Part shown: positions 45,936 through 57,134 of the stretch, in pieces | Position numbering within the stretch: position 1 is the first letter of the stretch | Layout: each line of letters starts with the position of its first letter | Origin: Labia minor | Lineage: Eukaryota > Arthropoda > Insecta > Dermaptera > Spongiphoridae | Assembly (NCBI GenBank): GCA_963082975.1 | Contig: OY720344.1 | Span: forward strand, 89,962,107-90,026,106 | Reading direction: 5' to 3' | DNA length: 64,000 bases | Made by a program: the position numbers and the translations under genes | The notes under the pieces: generated by a model | Told to the model about the DNA's origin: nothing | Seen by the model: the letters and a program-made list of their open reading frames with translations, nothing else | Databases searched by the model: none

Positions 45936-46964
45936 AATAAGCGGGAGTGTCCTCCCCTAGACTTTCCCGCATATAAATAGGTATAAAGAGTTGTGAATTA
46001 ATATTTAGAATGTGTAAACTTGGTATTGATAAAGAGCCAGTTCGTATTAGATTATTGGTGTCAAATTTGATATTTGGTAACATTTATATATATATATATA
46101 TATATAGAATAAAGTGCTACTTCCGGTTAACTGATATTTTAAATGTAAAAAAAAACAGATATGGATATAATATAAATATTTTTAATTTTATTTTATTTAT
46201 AATATATAAGGGCTGGCTGTGACGTCATGAAGTGCTGGGTGACGTCATATAATTTTAAATTAAGAAAAAACTAATGAAGATGATTTTTCTCGAGGATAAA
46301 ACCAATACAAAGTGCATAACACGTGGAGATATGTCCTCACGTGAAATTTGATATGAAAATAACCCTTCACTTCCTCTCTTCGATCGGCAATACTAGCACT
46401 TCCGGTTTCCGGATTTGGACCAAAAGTTGATCAATTCATCCTACTGATGTATTAAGTAAATATACCAAATTTCATCAAAATCCGTTGAGCCGTTCAGGCT
46501 GTACACATCTATATGGACGGACAGACGGACGGACGGACAGACATCATGCTAAAAATACTTTTTTCTGTTAAGAAAATGCATGATTCGTGGAGATATGTAC
46601 CTAAAAATATCCATAGGTGAAATTTGGTGTGAAAACAATACCTCCCTTACTATCGTCGGTCGGTAAAAAAGAAACGCTACTTGTATAGGTAAAATGTCAC
46701 TTCCGGTAGTCAGATCATGATGAAATTTGGTATCTGAATTTTTTTCATATTTTTAAATCTATATACAAAATATGAAGCAAATATCTCGAAGCAAACTGGT
46801 ACTTTACTTGAAAGGTAAACGCAATCATTGTAGGTAAAGTACCACTTCCGGTTAACCGATTTTGACGAAATTTTGATAGAAATCTACAAACTGTGAATAA
46901 TATCGGTGTACCAAATTTCGAAGTCCTAGCTTGATTAGTTTTTGAGTAAATTTGCTTACAGACA

Positions 46965-46995
<31 letters not shown>

Positions 46996-47143
46996 CATAC
47001 ATACATACACACAGACATAATTCGAAAAATGGTATTTTCCGACTCAGAGAGGTCTAAAACGTCAAGATCTATCGAAATCTCGAAGTCGAAATTTTTGACG
47101 ATTCCAATATTTCCCTTATACGAAGTATGCGGGAAAGTAAAAA
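45936..47143 (-). mobile_element. Composite HINE-like element (family C plus nested D), copy 2
   Basis: Inverted relative to 7301-8461 and colinear with it. Order: 3' hairpin GGGAG-TGTC-CTCCC (45943-45956), subterminal repeat ACTTTCCCGC, the 3' arm, the truncated family D element, the family C core (CCACTTCCGGTTAACC), a short CATA tract (46966-47008) and the 5' palindrome ending GCGGGAAAGT. It carries about 110 bp extra (46013-46108, including a TA run) absent from copy 1, and a much shorter microsatellite. Confidence 0.7.
46145..46668 (-). mobile_element. Family D subfamily 1 HINE nested in composite copy 2
   Basis: Has the TGACGTCA pair (46220 and 46240), second 5'-like module, core, short GTCY tract (about 46515-46540) and 5' repeat at 46654-46664. 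Its 3' truncation point (AAAAAAACAGATATGG beside the outer element) is the same as in 7823-8346. Confidence 0.66.
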
Positions 47144-47411
47144 GTTGTTATGCGCAACAAAGTTGCGCGGAGTGGTTTTGTAGGAATGGTGGGGCAATCG
47201 CGGGAACAGCTTGGCCGAGGGTGGAGGTCGGCTCATGCACCAACTCTTACCTCCTCAAGTATAGTACTATATTATAATATAAAACCTGCTTTAAGGGAAT
47301 ATGAAAGTTTATCAATAAATAAATTAACAAACAAAAAATAATAATGCTTTTGGTGGTTGTAAAATTACTCGTGGAAAATAATTGATAATTATATTAATTC
47401 TGAATATTTTA

Positions 47412-47900
47412 CGAGGGTAGGTTAATAAGTCCGTGACTTTTTGAATTTCCTGTCTCTTAATTGAAATGACAACACTCCTCTAGTCAGGAGAGTCCTGTCG
47501 AAATTTTAACCATTTGGGTCATTTAGTTTTTGTTTGGCATTCATTACCACTATTTCGTGACTTTAGAAGAAAGAGGAAAACAATGAATTTCAATGAAAAT
47601 CCATGAATTGGAATACGAATTGCTCCCTCATTCGACCTATTCTTCGGATTTAGCCATGAGTGACTATTTCTTGTTTTCAAACCTGAAGAAAGAGATTTGA
47701 CTCCAACGAAGAAATCATGTCACAAACAAATTTATTTAGATGTCTTCGACAAATCTTATTTTTAGGAAGAGATAAAAAAATTGGGGAAACGTTGGACGAA
47801 GTGTTTGAGCTCAAAAGAGTCTACGCTGAAAAATAAATTGATTTTTATCCAAAAACCTGTGTTACATTCAAAAAGTCACGGACTTATTGACCTACCCTCG
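47412..47900 (+). mobile_element. mariner-like element, internally deleted (489 bp)
   Basis: The termini share CGAGGGTAGGT, then AATAAGTCCGTGACTTTTTG in inverted orientation (from 47412 and to 47900), with one difference seen. TA flanks both ends (47410-47411 and 47901-47902). Only the transposase C-terminus remains inside. The sequence differs from the mariners at 38841 and 57135, so it is a separate lineage. Confidence 0.88.
47617..47836 (+). pseudogene. mariner transposase C-terminal remnant
   Basis: The frame 47617-47700 reads ELLPHSTYSSDLAMSDYFLF then SNLKKEI and a stop, covering the third catalytic Asp region. After a frame change the last part (about 47740-47836) gives YLDVFDKSYF-like coding and KLGKRWTKCLS, the usual end of mariner transposases. 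The DNA-binding half and two catalytic Asp are deleted. Confidence 0.78.
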
Positions 47901-47902
47901 TA

Positions 47903-50504
47903 TTTTAAAATAAAATAAAACATGGAAATATTTTTGATGAATTAATTTAATGAAATTTTTTCAAGTAAAAATCTATATATGTATTAGTTTTTTTATATGT
48001 CATGTTTTTTTGTGTCATGTATCATGTATTAAAAAATGCATGACACAAAAATGTAATTACCTAAATTCTATAATTTAATCTGGTTGAAGTGATACATTTT
48101 AATAGTCGAGTAGAACTCCAAATAAAACTCTATTTAGAGTTGCAGTAAAAACCTTTTTCAAATATGTGCTTTAAGATTTATTGTTAAATAATGAATAAAA
48201 TATAAAGCTCTCCTAGGAGTGTTCGCATATGAAAGCCTTATTCGCCTTCCATTCGGATTGGACGCTTAAATAAAAATAAATAAACTCGAAAAGAGGCAAC
48301 CTATTCTATATAAGTAAAATCGAAAATGGGCACTTAGTTGACAATCTTTTTCTTAAAAAAAAAATTAAATAAAAATATAGAAAATCTCAATGGATTCAAA
48401 ATAAAAATAAAATTTTATAAATAAAAATAAAAGATTTTGGCTAGATTTCCAATCTTTTCTTTTTTTAAGACGATTTTTTTCTACTTCGAATCTATTAAAA
48501 AGGCAGTTTGAAATTATCTTACGATAATAAAAAATGTTCAATATATTGATTCAATTTTTATTGAAGAAAATATCGTGACATAAGCTGGTAATATTTGGGT
48601 TTTTTCGAATTTCAAGGCATTTACACGAAGCCGTTTATTAATTAAATCTTAAAAATTTTCTTTTCCATTCCAAACATTCTCGTTTTTGCGTACCAACACT
48701 GGTTGTAAACAGTGTTTTCTTCTATATAATCAATATATTGAGAAGAGATGAAGAGGATATTGTTTTTCAATTTAACTCTGCAATTTCAAATAAAAAGTGG
48801 AATACTATATTATATTTTTATTATTTTTTGAAAGTTAAAATAAATTTATGTAAACTTTTTAGCTTATTTTTATACAAATTAAATTCTAATCCAATAATTA
48901 AATCCTCAAATGGATTTCGTAATCCTACTGTAATGGTAATGGAATCGAACTAATTGATTTAACATTGACGCGATTTGGAAACAGAGCAAAAAAATATAGT
49001 CAAACCATATTTAACAAATTACTCATCCTAATTACATGATAAATTTTTAAAAATTGAGTATATGAAAGTATTCAAATTAATAATTCTGTATTTATTAATA
49101 ATAATAATGAGTTTCGGGGTTTTCCAACTATTTGTGTTGAGAAAATATGCTAAATTCTGATAGAAATAATAAAGAAAACGAAGGTAAAAGTTAATGGGAT
49201 CCGCTATACCGATCATACAACATTCAATATTTGTAATAATAATAATAATGCTTGTGAATGCATATAAATTGTGACAGAATATAATAATAACTATTCTGTA
49301 TGCTAGTAGGACAATTCCAAATGGATGGACACAAACAACAAGGATAGTTAAGAGCTCACCTGATGTTAAGTCAATTAATTATATAGTGACACGTGTTGCT
49401 GAACACAAATCATCTAATTGAAAATAATTTAGAATTCTATTGATTTTCGTAATGATTGAATTATACTGATATTTAACGATTATTTAAGATTATTATAAAT
49501 ATTTAAAATAAAAAAATAAAAAAAAAAATAAGAAATTAGAAGAATTAATTAAAGGCCACTTAAATACGTAAAACTTAATAGAATTTATGTCGGCAATTAA
49601 TATTTAAATAATAATATGATCTCTATGATAAATAAATTAAGAAGGAAATTATAACTAATATTTATTTATTTTGATGCAATGTTTAATAAAATGTTTGATT
49701 TTACTTTCAATTTAAAATAATGATTTAAATAAAATAAGACCACTTCCCTTTTGTCAGTTAATTTAATTTAAATGAATACAAAGGTATTTAGAAATTAAGG
49801 CTTTTATTTGTTCCTCTCTTTACGATTTTAATTTAAATTATATTTAATAATTAAAATAAAATATGTATGTATTTTGAAGCTTTTATATAAATTTCTCTGA
49901 ATATATATACATATATAAATCAAAATACAGTTATTTACCTCTCCAAGTATTTTGATCAAAGGACTTGTTAATTAAAATTTTTTTTGTTTCTTTTTTTTTT
50001 GTTTTGTTATTCAAAGAATTTAGGAAAATAATTTTAGCTTTATTAAATTTTAACTAATACATTTTTAAATGAGAAAGAAAAAAAAATTAGAAGCAAAATT
50101 CTCTTAAAAATAAATTAGTTTTTATACAATATTTCCTATCATAGATGTAAGATAAGAATTTACAAATTAAACTTGGCTGTGTTACTTTAATCTCCTAAAG
50201 AATAATTGGATAATTCAATTTTATAGAACTTTCTCTTGTTTCCGCGACAAATGAGAAACGAAAAAAATATAGTAAAATTATTGATAAGTTAATTATAAAA
50301 CTGTTTAAAACTTGCTAAAGTGATTGTAAAAAAACAAATTATATGTATTTTAATAATTTTAGAATTAATTTATTAATGTTACTATACACTAAATAATTTT
50401 TTAATTCGACTGAATATACCTAAAACTTAATTTGTTACATACCCTATTTTAACAATAATATATATATATATATCAAAGATAGAGACATAGGTTTTGTAAT
50501 AGTA
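47903..50504. other. AT-rich stretch without a supported gene
   Basis: Contains a 13-bp inverted repeat TTTTTGTGTCATG / CATGACACAAAAA (about 48007-48051). Short frames (48738-48953, 49028-49216) look like chance. No repeat family recurs. Confidence 0.5.
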
Positions 50505-50625
50505 GTAGTACCGGGACCCCGAGCCTCGGCTCGGTAATTAAGTTAAAAAAAATGATTCATTATTATTGGGTTTGGCTGATAATATTAATACCTGATTCAC
50601 CGACTCGCCATTCAAATAATAACAT
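50505..50625 (-). repeat. Repeat family Q, copy 2, with perfect hairpin
   Basis: On the minus strand: ATTTGAATGGCGAGTCGGTG, AATCAGGTATTAATATTA, CAGCCAAACCCAATAATAA, then the hairpin CCGAGC-CGAG-GCTCGG and GGGTCCCGGTA. It is one of two adjacent copies in the same direction. Confidence 0.55.
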
Positions 50626-50659
50626 ACAAACAGAAAAGTAGGCCTGTTGATATAAAATA

Positions 50660-50816
50660 TATACCTGGGACTCCGAGCTATCGCTCGACCCTTTAATAAA
50701 TTTATACAATTTATTATTATTACTTTAAAAATTTTACAATTTTTTAATTATTTATTACAGTTGGTTTTGGCTGGTAATATTAATACCTGATTCACCGAAT
50801 CGCCATTCAAATGTGG
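50660..50816 (-). repeat. Repeat family Q, copy 3, with hairpin
   Basis: Closely matches 24147-24278 (on the other strand) over its length, and ends with hairpin CGAGC-GATA-GCTCG then GAGTCCCAGG. The hairpin sequence differs from copy 2 but stays paired. Confidence 0.58.
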
Positions 50817-50817
50817 A

Positions 50818-51050
50818 TATAAGATAAATATTTTTAATTTTATCTTATTTTATTTATAATATGAGATAAGATATAAGGAAGCGTTGCCTGTGACGTCATG
50901 TGACGTCAAATCTATTTAAATTAAAAAAAAATAATGAACATGATTTTTCCCAGAGATATGATCAATAAAGATCGACTTTTCTTTATAAATACTATCTATG
51001 ATGTGAATTTCAAAAAAATCGATCTAGCGGTTTCTGAGGACCCATTTACA
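50818..51050 (-). mobile_element. Diverged relative of the family D HINE distal part
   Basis: GTGGATATAAGATAAATATT, the TTTTTAATTTTAT block and two TGACGTCA octamers (50891 and 50901, only 10 bp apart) correspond to family D next to its octamer pair. Downstream similarity continues loosely (AATGAACATGATTTTTCCC). Subterminal repeats are not evident. Confidence 0.45.
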
Positions 51051-52344
51051 TATATATATATATATATATAAATATACACAATTTTAGATAGCATAATAAG
51101 ATTAGATAGATACATATACCAATATATACCAATATAATTCTCCTATAAATAAATTTAATACATACCAATTCTGTTAAAATTTTATCATGTTCTAATAAAT
51201 TTTAATTTTTTCTACACTTAGATTTCGGTAATCTTGAATATATATGTTTCTCTCAAAAATAATAAAAATATTAAATTGATTTATTTTATTAAAAAATGAT
51301 AATGGATATAATTTTTTTTCAATTTTTGGTGTTTTTAAGGTAGAGGTAGAGCTAGTAAATAAAATATTCATGTTTTTTCAATAATAAAATACCCACTAAT
51401 TTATGATTTTCAAAATAGTTTATCTCATGTGTGTTTTTAGTCTGGGATGCGGATATCTCCTTAAAATATTAATAATAATTTTTATTAAAAGAATTAAATT
51501 TCATTAAATATAAAAAAAAAATAAAAATAAATAAATAAATAATATGATATTATTACTTAATATAAGATTGACAGTTTTTTTTCCAAGAAGTTTTTTTAAT
51601 AATAAACTTAGTATATATATTTATCTTTTTTTTCAAATCTCATTAAATTTCGATATAACATAAACAATTTTTACGAGTCATGTTAGAAGCACTAAATCTT
51701 TAATATAACTTTTTTTAAATCTCTATAAATTTTGAAATCTATTACGTTCCCATGTCTATATGATAAAATTTAGAATTCCCTCGATATATATTATTTATAT
51801 ATACAGAAGCCATTTTATATTAAAGATTTTATTAAAAAAATATAAAAATAATGATTAAATGAATGGATATGATCAATATACCGGATTAATTATGTAATTT
51901 ATTTTACCATTATAATATAAGGTTATAAATTTTAAAATTTGATTTGATAATTTTATTGATTTAAAATTTAATGGTTATTTATGTGTATCAGTAGGTTCTA
52001 TAAATTTATATTCAATATATTTTATTTTATAATTTTTTATATTTTATCTAATGTTTTTTTAATTATTTATTTAATAATTTATAATTGAAATATACATAGA
52101 ATATATATATATATAGAGATACAAGTTAAAGAAAAGGAATCTAGAATAGTTTTAATAATAGAATCTAAAAAATATGTAAGAAATTAATTGTTGGCAATTA
52201 TTATTCATATAAAAAACTTCACCAATAACCAGTGTCGTATATTGATAATTTCGGATGTTCCCTACTATGAGTGTAGGTATATTCAAGTGCCAACGCTGAT
52301 CGACTTACGATACTGTCTTGAACACAGCCCCTTACATTTAGGCA
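51051..52344. other. AT-rich spacer, nothing recognised
   Basis: TA runs near 51054-51072 and 52102-52116. No gene or repeat copy. Confidence 0.5.
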
Positions 52345-52539
52345 ACTAACAACACTTGTTACCAAATTTAAACATTTAATATGTTTATTAAATAGATCGC
52401 ATATATATATAAATAAATAAATAAAAATAATATATATAAATAAATAAATAAAAATAATATATATAAATAAATATATATAAATGCGATCTAATAAAATAAA
52501 CATATTAAATGTTTAAATTTGGTAACAAGTGTTGTTAGT
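52345..52539. repeat. Foldback element: 59-bp inverted arms, tandem-repeat loop
   Basis: The left arm (52345-52403, ACTAACAACACTTGTTACCA onward) and right arm (52479-52539, ending GGTAACAAGTGTTGTTAGT) pair with one small indel and a few mismatches. The loop consists of about 2.5 copies of a 27-bp unit rich in AAATAAAT and AATATATAT. The 94-codon minus-strand frame across it is low-complexity and not a gene. Confidence 0.85.
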
Positions 52540-52634
52540 ATATATCTTATATATATATATTATGAGTCAGTTAGTTAGAGAGAGAAAATCCTAAAATATA
52601 AAAAATTTCCTCCAAGTAATTATGTATATACTTA

Positions 52635-52740
52635 ATCAAGACGTTGCTTTAAGATTAAATTTTGAACTACAAAACTTGAAATCGAGGGTTCAAAACCATT
52701 GCAAGTTTATAAAAATTTCTAATCGAATCTTATGTGATCA
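52635..52740 (+). mobile_element. Degraded tRNA-like SINE fragment
   Basis: GAACTACAAAACTTGAAATC followed by GAGGGTTCAAAACC (B-box-like) and TGCAAGTTTATAAAA. It aligns by eye with 55995-56090, so the two probably share an origin. No complete element defined. Confidence 0.35.
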
Positions 52741-53223
52741 ATAAACCGTAAACTGGTTATAATGTGTTTTTCAAAAAAAATATTCCTATCTCATGTTCAT
52801 TTTTTATAAATATTTTTTTTCTTATTATTACAAAATCAATGAAAGAACTATTAGAAAAATTCTTTGAAATAAACATCTGTCATTAACCATAAATGACCAT
52901 ATTAGTTCTTTCGTTTTCTCTACTATTGTTAATTAATAAATTAATTTTATTATTAAGTCATCCAATAACTGCAGGCATAAATTTATAGAATTAACTCATA
53001 GCTGTTTCTATATTTATTTATTTATTACCTTTATTGTTCGTTTTAAATGGTTTGTTAAAAATTCAGTTGAATTTCGAAATAGTTCCAGGTCCTTTCTTTG
53101 TAAACCGATTCACCTTTTCATTGGCTTTGAGGTTGATTCTTCCCAGTTTGCTTTGAACAATTCTTTATGTAATCGGAGTTTTGATCTCCTTTCACTTTGT
53201 TGAATTGTTTTTCAAAAACGCTT
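52741..53223. other. AT-rich spacer
   Basis: Nothing supported apart from a mildly less AT-rich patch at 53080-53180 leading into the exon candidate. Confidence 0.45.
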
Positions 53224-53506
53224 GAGATATTTGATAAAGTTATTTATTCAATTAATTCTATTCGAGCTCCATTTTTAAAATACACATATGTAAATTGGCT
53301 TATTTTTGTAGTAAATAATGAAGGAATATATTATACATTTATCGTATATGAAATATATAAAAACTCCATTACTTTAAGAATATTTAAAGGTAGATGTAGT
53401 TTATACGATAAAAATGTAAAGTCTTTTAATTACTCAAATAATGAATATATATATATTGGAGATGACTTGAAGTTGATCTATTATGAGAAACCTATCTCAG
53501 GAGAAG
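53224..53506 (+). CDS. Possible orphan exon, function unknown
   Basis: The frame is open from 53185 to 53556 with no in-frame ATG until near its end, so it is not a simple gene. It could be an internal exon: GAG precedes 53224 (possible acceptor) and AAG/GTATGT at 53504-53512 is a good donor. The translation is varied, with NWLIFVVNNEGIYYTFIVYE, SITLRIFKGRCSLYD, and NEYIYIGDDLKLIYYEKPIS. The last part faintly recalls the GD-L-L-F-S strand of CUB-type domains, but that is a guess. An open stretch this long is uncommon, though not impossible, in DNA this AT-rich. No partner exon was identified; later frames at 54991-55179 and 56509-56700 are weaker. Confidence 0.2.
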
Positions 53507-53556
53507 GTATGTTAAGTATGCACTGGGGGACCATTAAAGAGTCTACAAATTACTAG

Positions 53557-55298
53557 CAATAGCCCGAAAAGGAGTAAACTTGGAGTTAAGCAAAAAAAAA
53601 GGGCTGACTTGAAAAAGACAAATCTCATTCAGGGAGTTGTGTATATTTGTCTTGAAATTGTTCTTTTGTCTTCTTTTTTTACACTCTTGTTCTTATATTT
53701 CCATTTTTATTTCTTTAAATATAATAATTAAGCTGAAGTTCTTATATATATATATAATAATAATAATAATACATCATTAGGAATATAAAATAGATTGTTA
53801 TCATTATTGAATTAAACTTTTACTTTTTAATTAAGCGCATTGAAAGTTCACGTTCTGCGTTGTCTGCCTGCCACCCCCCCTCCCTCTCCAATGAGTGAAA
53901 ATTCAATTAACAAAAAGTTTTCGAGATATTTTATCAATAGAATTTATAAATATATTTATAATTTATTTTTCTTTTAGAAAATAAAAGAAAATTGAAAATA
54001 TGCAAAAAACATATTTAAAATGTCAAATAAAGTGACAAATAATAGACTTTAAGAAATCCTCATTTAATTAATTAATTATTCTCATTCATAATAAAACATA
54101 CAAGAAAAAACTATAAAAAATAACAAAAAACAATTCTATTTCACATCATATCTAAAATAATAAATTAAAACACCAGCAAAGGCACTTTAAACAAAAAAAG
54201 AAAAATATATTTTTTTTTAATATATAACAATGATATATTCTTCAAACACTGAAATATATATATATATTACTTATTATATGAAAATAAGATCACTTGATAA
54301 ATAAAAGAAAAAAAAAGAAAGAATATCTTCTTTGAGAAGATTCACTTTTCCTGCTACTAGGAAGATGAAGACAAATTAAGACACTCATCTTACGCAGTGC
54401 TATAGGAAGTTGGATCATAGCCAGAGAATTATAGGCTGAGAAGGGTCATTTCTCCGAAAAGTTTACTGGCACGGAGGATGGGCATTTACAAGGCGAGACA
54501 GTGAGATGTAAACCTCATCTATAAAATTAATTTTTTTTTATAATAAAATAATTATATCCAAGGTAATAAACATATACTAAATTAATTTAATTTTAAAATT
54601 ATTTCAAAATTATTTATCAGGTATTCTTAACTTTTTATTACATTAGATTGTTATTTATAGTAATAATTATAATAGGTTTTTTTTATCTTTGTTTTATAAT
54701 ATTCAAATTACATTGAATTTTTAATTTTAGAATAGTGTCTGAGCACATTAAGTGACAAATCCAGTCCCAACTTTGATCGATTAAAATCAGGTCTTATTGG
54801 TCATGGATGTGGCATAAAAGCTGAAATAAATCAGGGGTCGTTGACTTCCGATCCGGATGCAATCAAATCCTTAGTGTAGTAGAAATGGAATCCAATGATA
54901 CTTTAGCAGGTGACTCCATAACCAGTGAAATTCTCTCCAATATGATGTGATTCGTAGTGGATATGAGTCGCCTTTGTTTATAATCTTGTAGTGAATGGCG
55001 GATGCCCAATACCGTTTGTATTGTGGATGTGTTTCCGAGTTGAAACACGATCTTGTAGTTTAAATATAATTGAAGAAAATGAAGGAGAAATGGATTCACT
55101 AGATATGTGTACTGCTACTGGATTAAGAATATCTTCTTTTGATATTCGTTATATTGACTTAAACGACGATAATAAATAACTTAGAATGGCATTCAGATTG
55201 ATCTACTACTCGAAGGAAGTATGGTAAATTGATTGATGGACAGACTTAGTTACGGTTATGATAATGTTATGAAATGTTGAACTAGCTGGTGGTTGAGA
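53557..55298. other. Spacer with two less AT-rich patches
   Basis: Patches at 54330-54510 and 54735-55185 have more balanced composition. The second has overlapping frames on both strands (plus 54991-55179, minus 54863-55099), and neither shows a domain. Decayed coding sequence is possible; nothing specific supported. Confidence 0.4.
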
Positions 55299-55544
55299 CT
55301 ATAGTCCGGGAGGTAAGAGTTGGTGCATGAGCCGACCCCCACCCTCGGCCAAGCAGTTCCCGCGCTTGCCCCACCATTTCTACAAAACCACACCGCACAA
55401 CTTTGTTGTGTATAACAAATTTTTTATATTTTAGTTTAGAGAGTAGAAGACTTTGGTGGAGGGTAAATCACTATAGGAGGGGGTACCCCTTCTCTCATGG
55501 CCGCCACCCCTCACGCACCGCAACTCTTAGCTCAAGGACTATAG
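55299..55544. mobile_element. MITE family M, uninterrupted copy
   Basis: Termini CTATAGTCCGGGAGGTAAGA (left) and the complement CTCTTAGCTCAAGGACTATAG-type end (right) are inverted repeats. The next bases, AGTTGGTGCATGAG and CACGCACCGCAACT, also pair. GGTTGAGA occurs just left (55291-55298) and 5 bp beyond the right end (55550-55557), a possible 8-bp duplication. The middle has CACAAC-TTT-GTTGTG. GC-rich termini in an AT-rich genome; superfamily not assigned. Confidence 0.72.
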
Positions 55545-55994
55545 ACGTTGGTTGAGACCAGATGAACTAGACTTGTATGTAAGTAGAAGGAGATGCAGGG
55601 TCTAAGAGGTTTGAATTAAGAGTATAAAGTCCTTTACTCTACCGGGTTCCCTTCTAGAGTCAGAGAAGGGAAGGAATATCTAAGACAAGCATTTAATCTA
55701 ATGATTGCCCTAAACAAATAGTGATATTTAGAATCATATTTAAATAAATTTCTGCATAATGGAATAGTAATATATATATATATAATATATAGGAATCTCT
55801 CTAAATAAATACAAAAAAGAATAAGTGTAGAAACTAGAAAATCAAGAATTCTATTTCAAGATAAATACACTACTTTCACTATTTACATACAAGTAAATGA
55901 GAATATTTTTACTAAATATATTCCATAAATTTTATTATCAATAGAATTGATTCATTTTATTAATAATACAAAGAATTAAGATCTTAAATCATGA
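55545..55994. other. Spacer, nothing recognised
   Basis: 55550-55700 is purine-rich and less AT-rich; no gene recognised. Confidence 0.45.
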
Positions 55995-56090
55995 AAATCT
56001 AATCGTAGTTCAAGTGGAAAGGTCGTAAACTACGAAATTTGAGGCCAAGGGTTTAAACCACTTCAAATTTAAAATGAATTCAAAATATAA
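55995..56090 (+). mobile_element. Degraded tRNA-like SINE fragment
   Basis: TAGTTCAAGTGGAAAGG (A-box-like) is followed by CCAAGGGTTTAAACCAC (B-box-like, about 56028-56044). It shares AAACTACGAAATTTGAGGCC-type sequence with 52635-52740. tRNA-derived origin is inferred; the full element is not defined. Confidence 0.38.
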
Positions 56091-57132
56091 AAAAGTAATT
56101 TATGATAGAAAGGGAAAGGTTTAGCATTGATTTGGACTTAGAGGGAAAAAATAAATCTTAGAAAATATATAAATATAAATAAAGAATTCAACTTTTTTTA
56201 TTCACTGGTTTAATATTTATAATATAATATTATTAATTATAATAAAATAAACACTTAAGTTTATTCACACAAATATTAAGCAAATGGCATTGTATTCAAA
56301 ATATAGTAACTAATCTCATTAATTAAAATTGTATAAAATTATATACGACTATTGTTATTGTTAAGGGAGACGGAAGTTGAAATAGCTTGATAATTCTCTT
56401 CCCAAGATAATTCTATTAAAGTCAATACAACTTGGATTAATTAATTGATGAAATCCATTAAAATTCATATTTCACCTGAATGATAATTTCAAAAGAATAT
56501 AAATAAGCATGTATAACGCAAATGGCATAAATAATATTTGTCAATTTAACAATTTAAACAGAAATCAAATTGTTGATTTTGATATTTTAAGTGAGAATCT
56601 CAATTATAACTTGGAATATATTATTGGATTCGTTCGTTATGCAATGTTTAGATGGACAACAACATATCAACCATTGTCTACGATAGATGCTAATAGCTAA
56701 ACTTGTATGGTAATTAAAATAAATAAATCATATTTTGGAAAAATGAGAAATAAAGAATACTTATAATTATAGAATTAAGTATTTTTTTATTTAAACTAAT
56801 ATAAAAAAAAAATACTTATAATTAATTATTTTTTTATTATTATTGATTAATTTAAATATTAATCTAAGATCAAAAAGGCAAAAAAAAAGAAAATAAATAA
56901 ATAACTAAATAAATATTCTAAAAAAATTCTAAATATTCAGAATTTTTGTTCATATAATTATCTATAAAAACTTAGTGTGTGTGGGAGGTGAAGTGGAAAG
57001 TCGATGTTTAATATCCTCTTCTTTCATCCCTTTCACCCATAGTTATTTAATAATATCTATCTATTTATTTTCTTACTTAGAAATTTAGTATAAATTATTA
57101 TTTATAGTTAATACAATTTATCAATCATAGTA
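56091..57132. other. AT-rich spacer
   Basis: Includes a 63-codon ATG frame at 56509-56700 (MYNANGINNICQFNNLNRNQ at its start). It is Asn-rich, short and without homology that I recognise, so I do not call it a gene. Confidence 0.45.
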
Positions 57133-57134
57133 TA

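Larger units (their letters stand above)
45817..47265. mobile_element. MITE family M, split by a HINE insertion
   Basis: The left half (45817-45935) starts CTATAGTCCGGGAGCTAAGA and ends AAACTAAAATATAAA. The right half (47144-47265) resumes AGTTGTTATGCGCAAC and ends CCAACTCTTACCTCCTC...TATAG. Together they match, in reverse, the uninterrupted copy at 55299-55544. The intruder is the composite HINE 45936-47143, which entered an A/T-run. A hairpin GCGCAAC-AAA-GTTGCGC (47152-47168) lies in the right half. Confidence 0.82.

Noticed and set aside
52219-52503. 94-codon minus-strand frame with IYLFIYIIF repeats
   Set aside because: Produced by the tandem AT repeat in the foldback loop.
56509-56700. 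63-codon ATG frame, Asn-rich
   Set aside because: Too short to separate from chance; no homology recognised and no partner exons.
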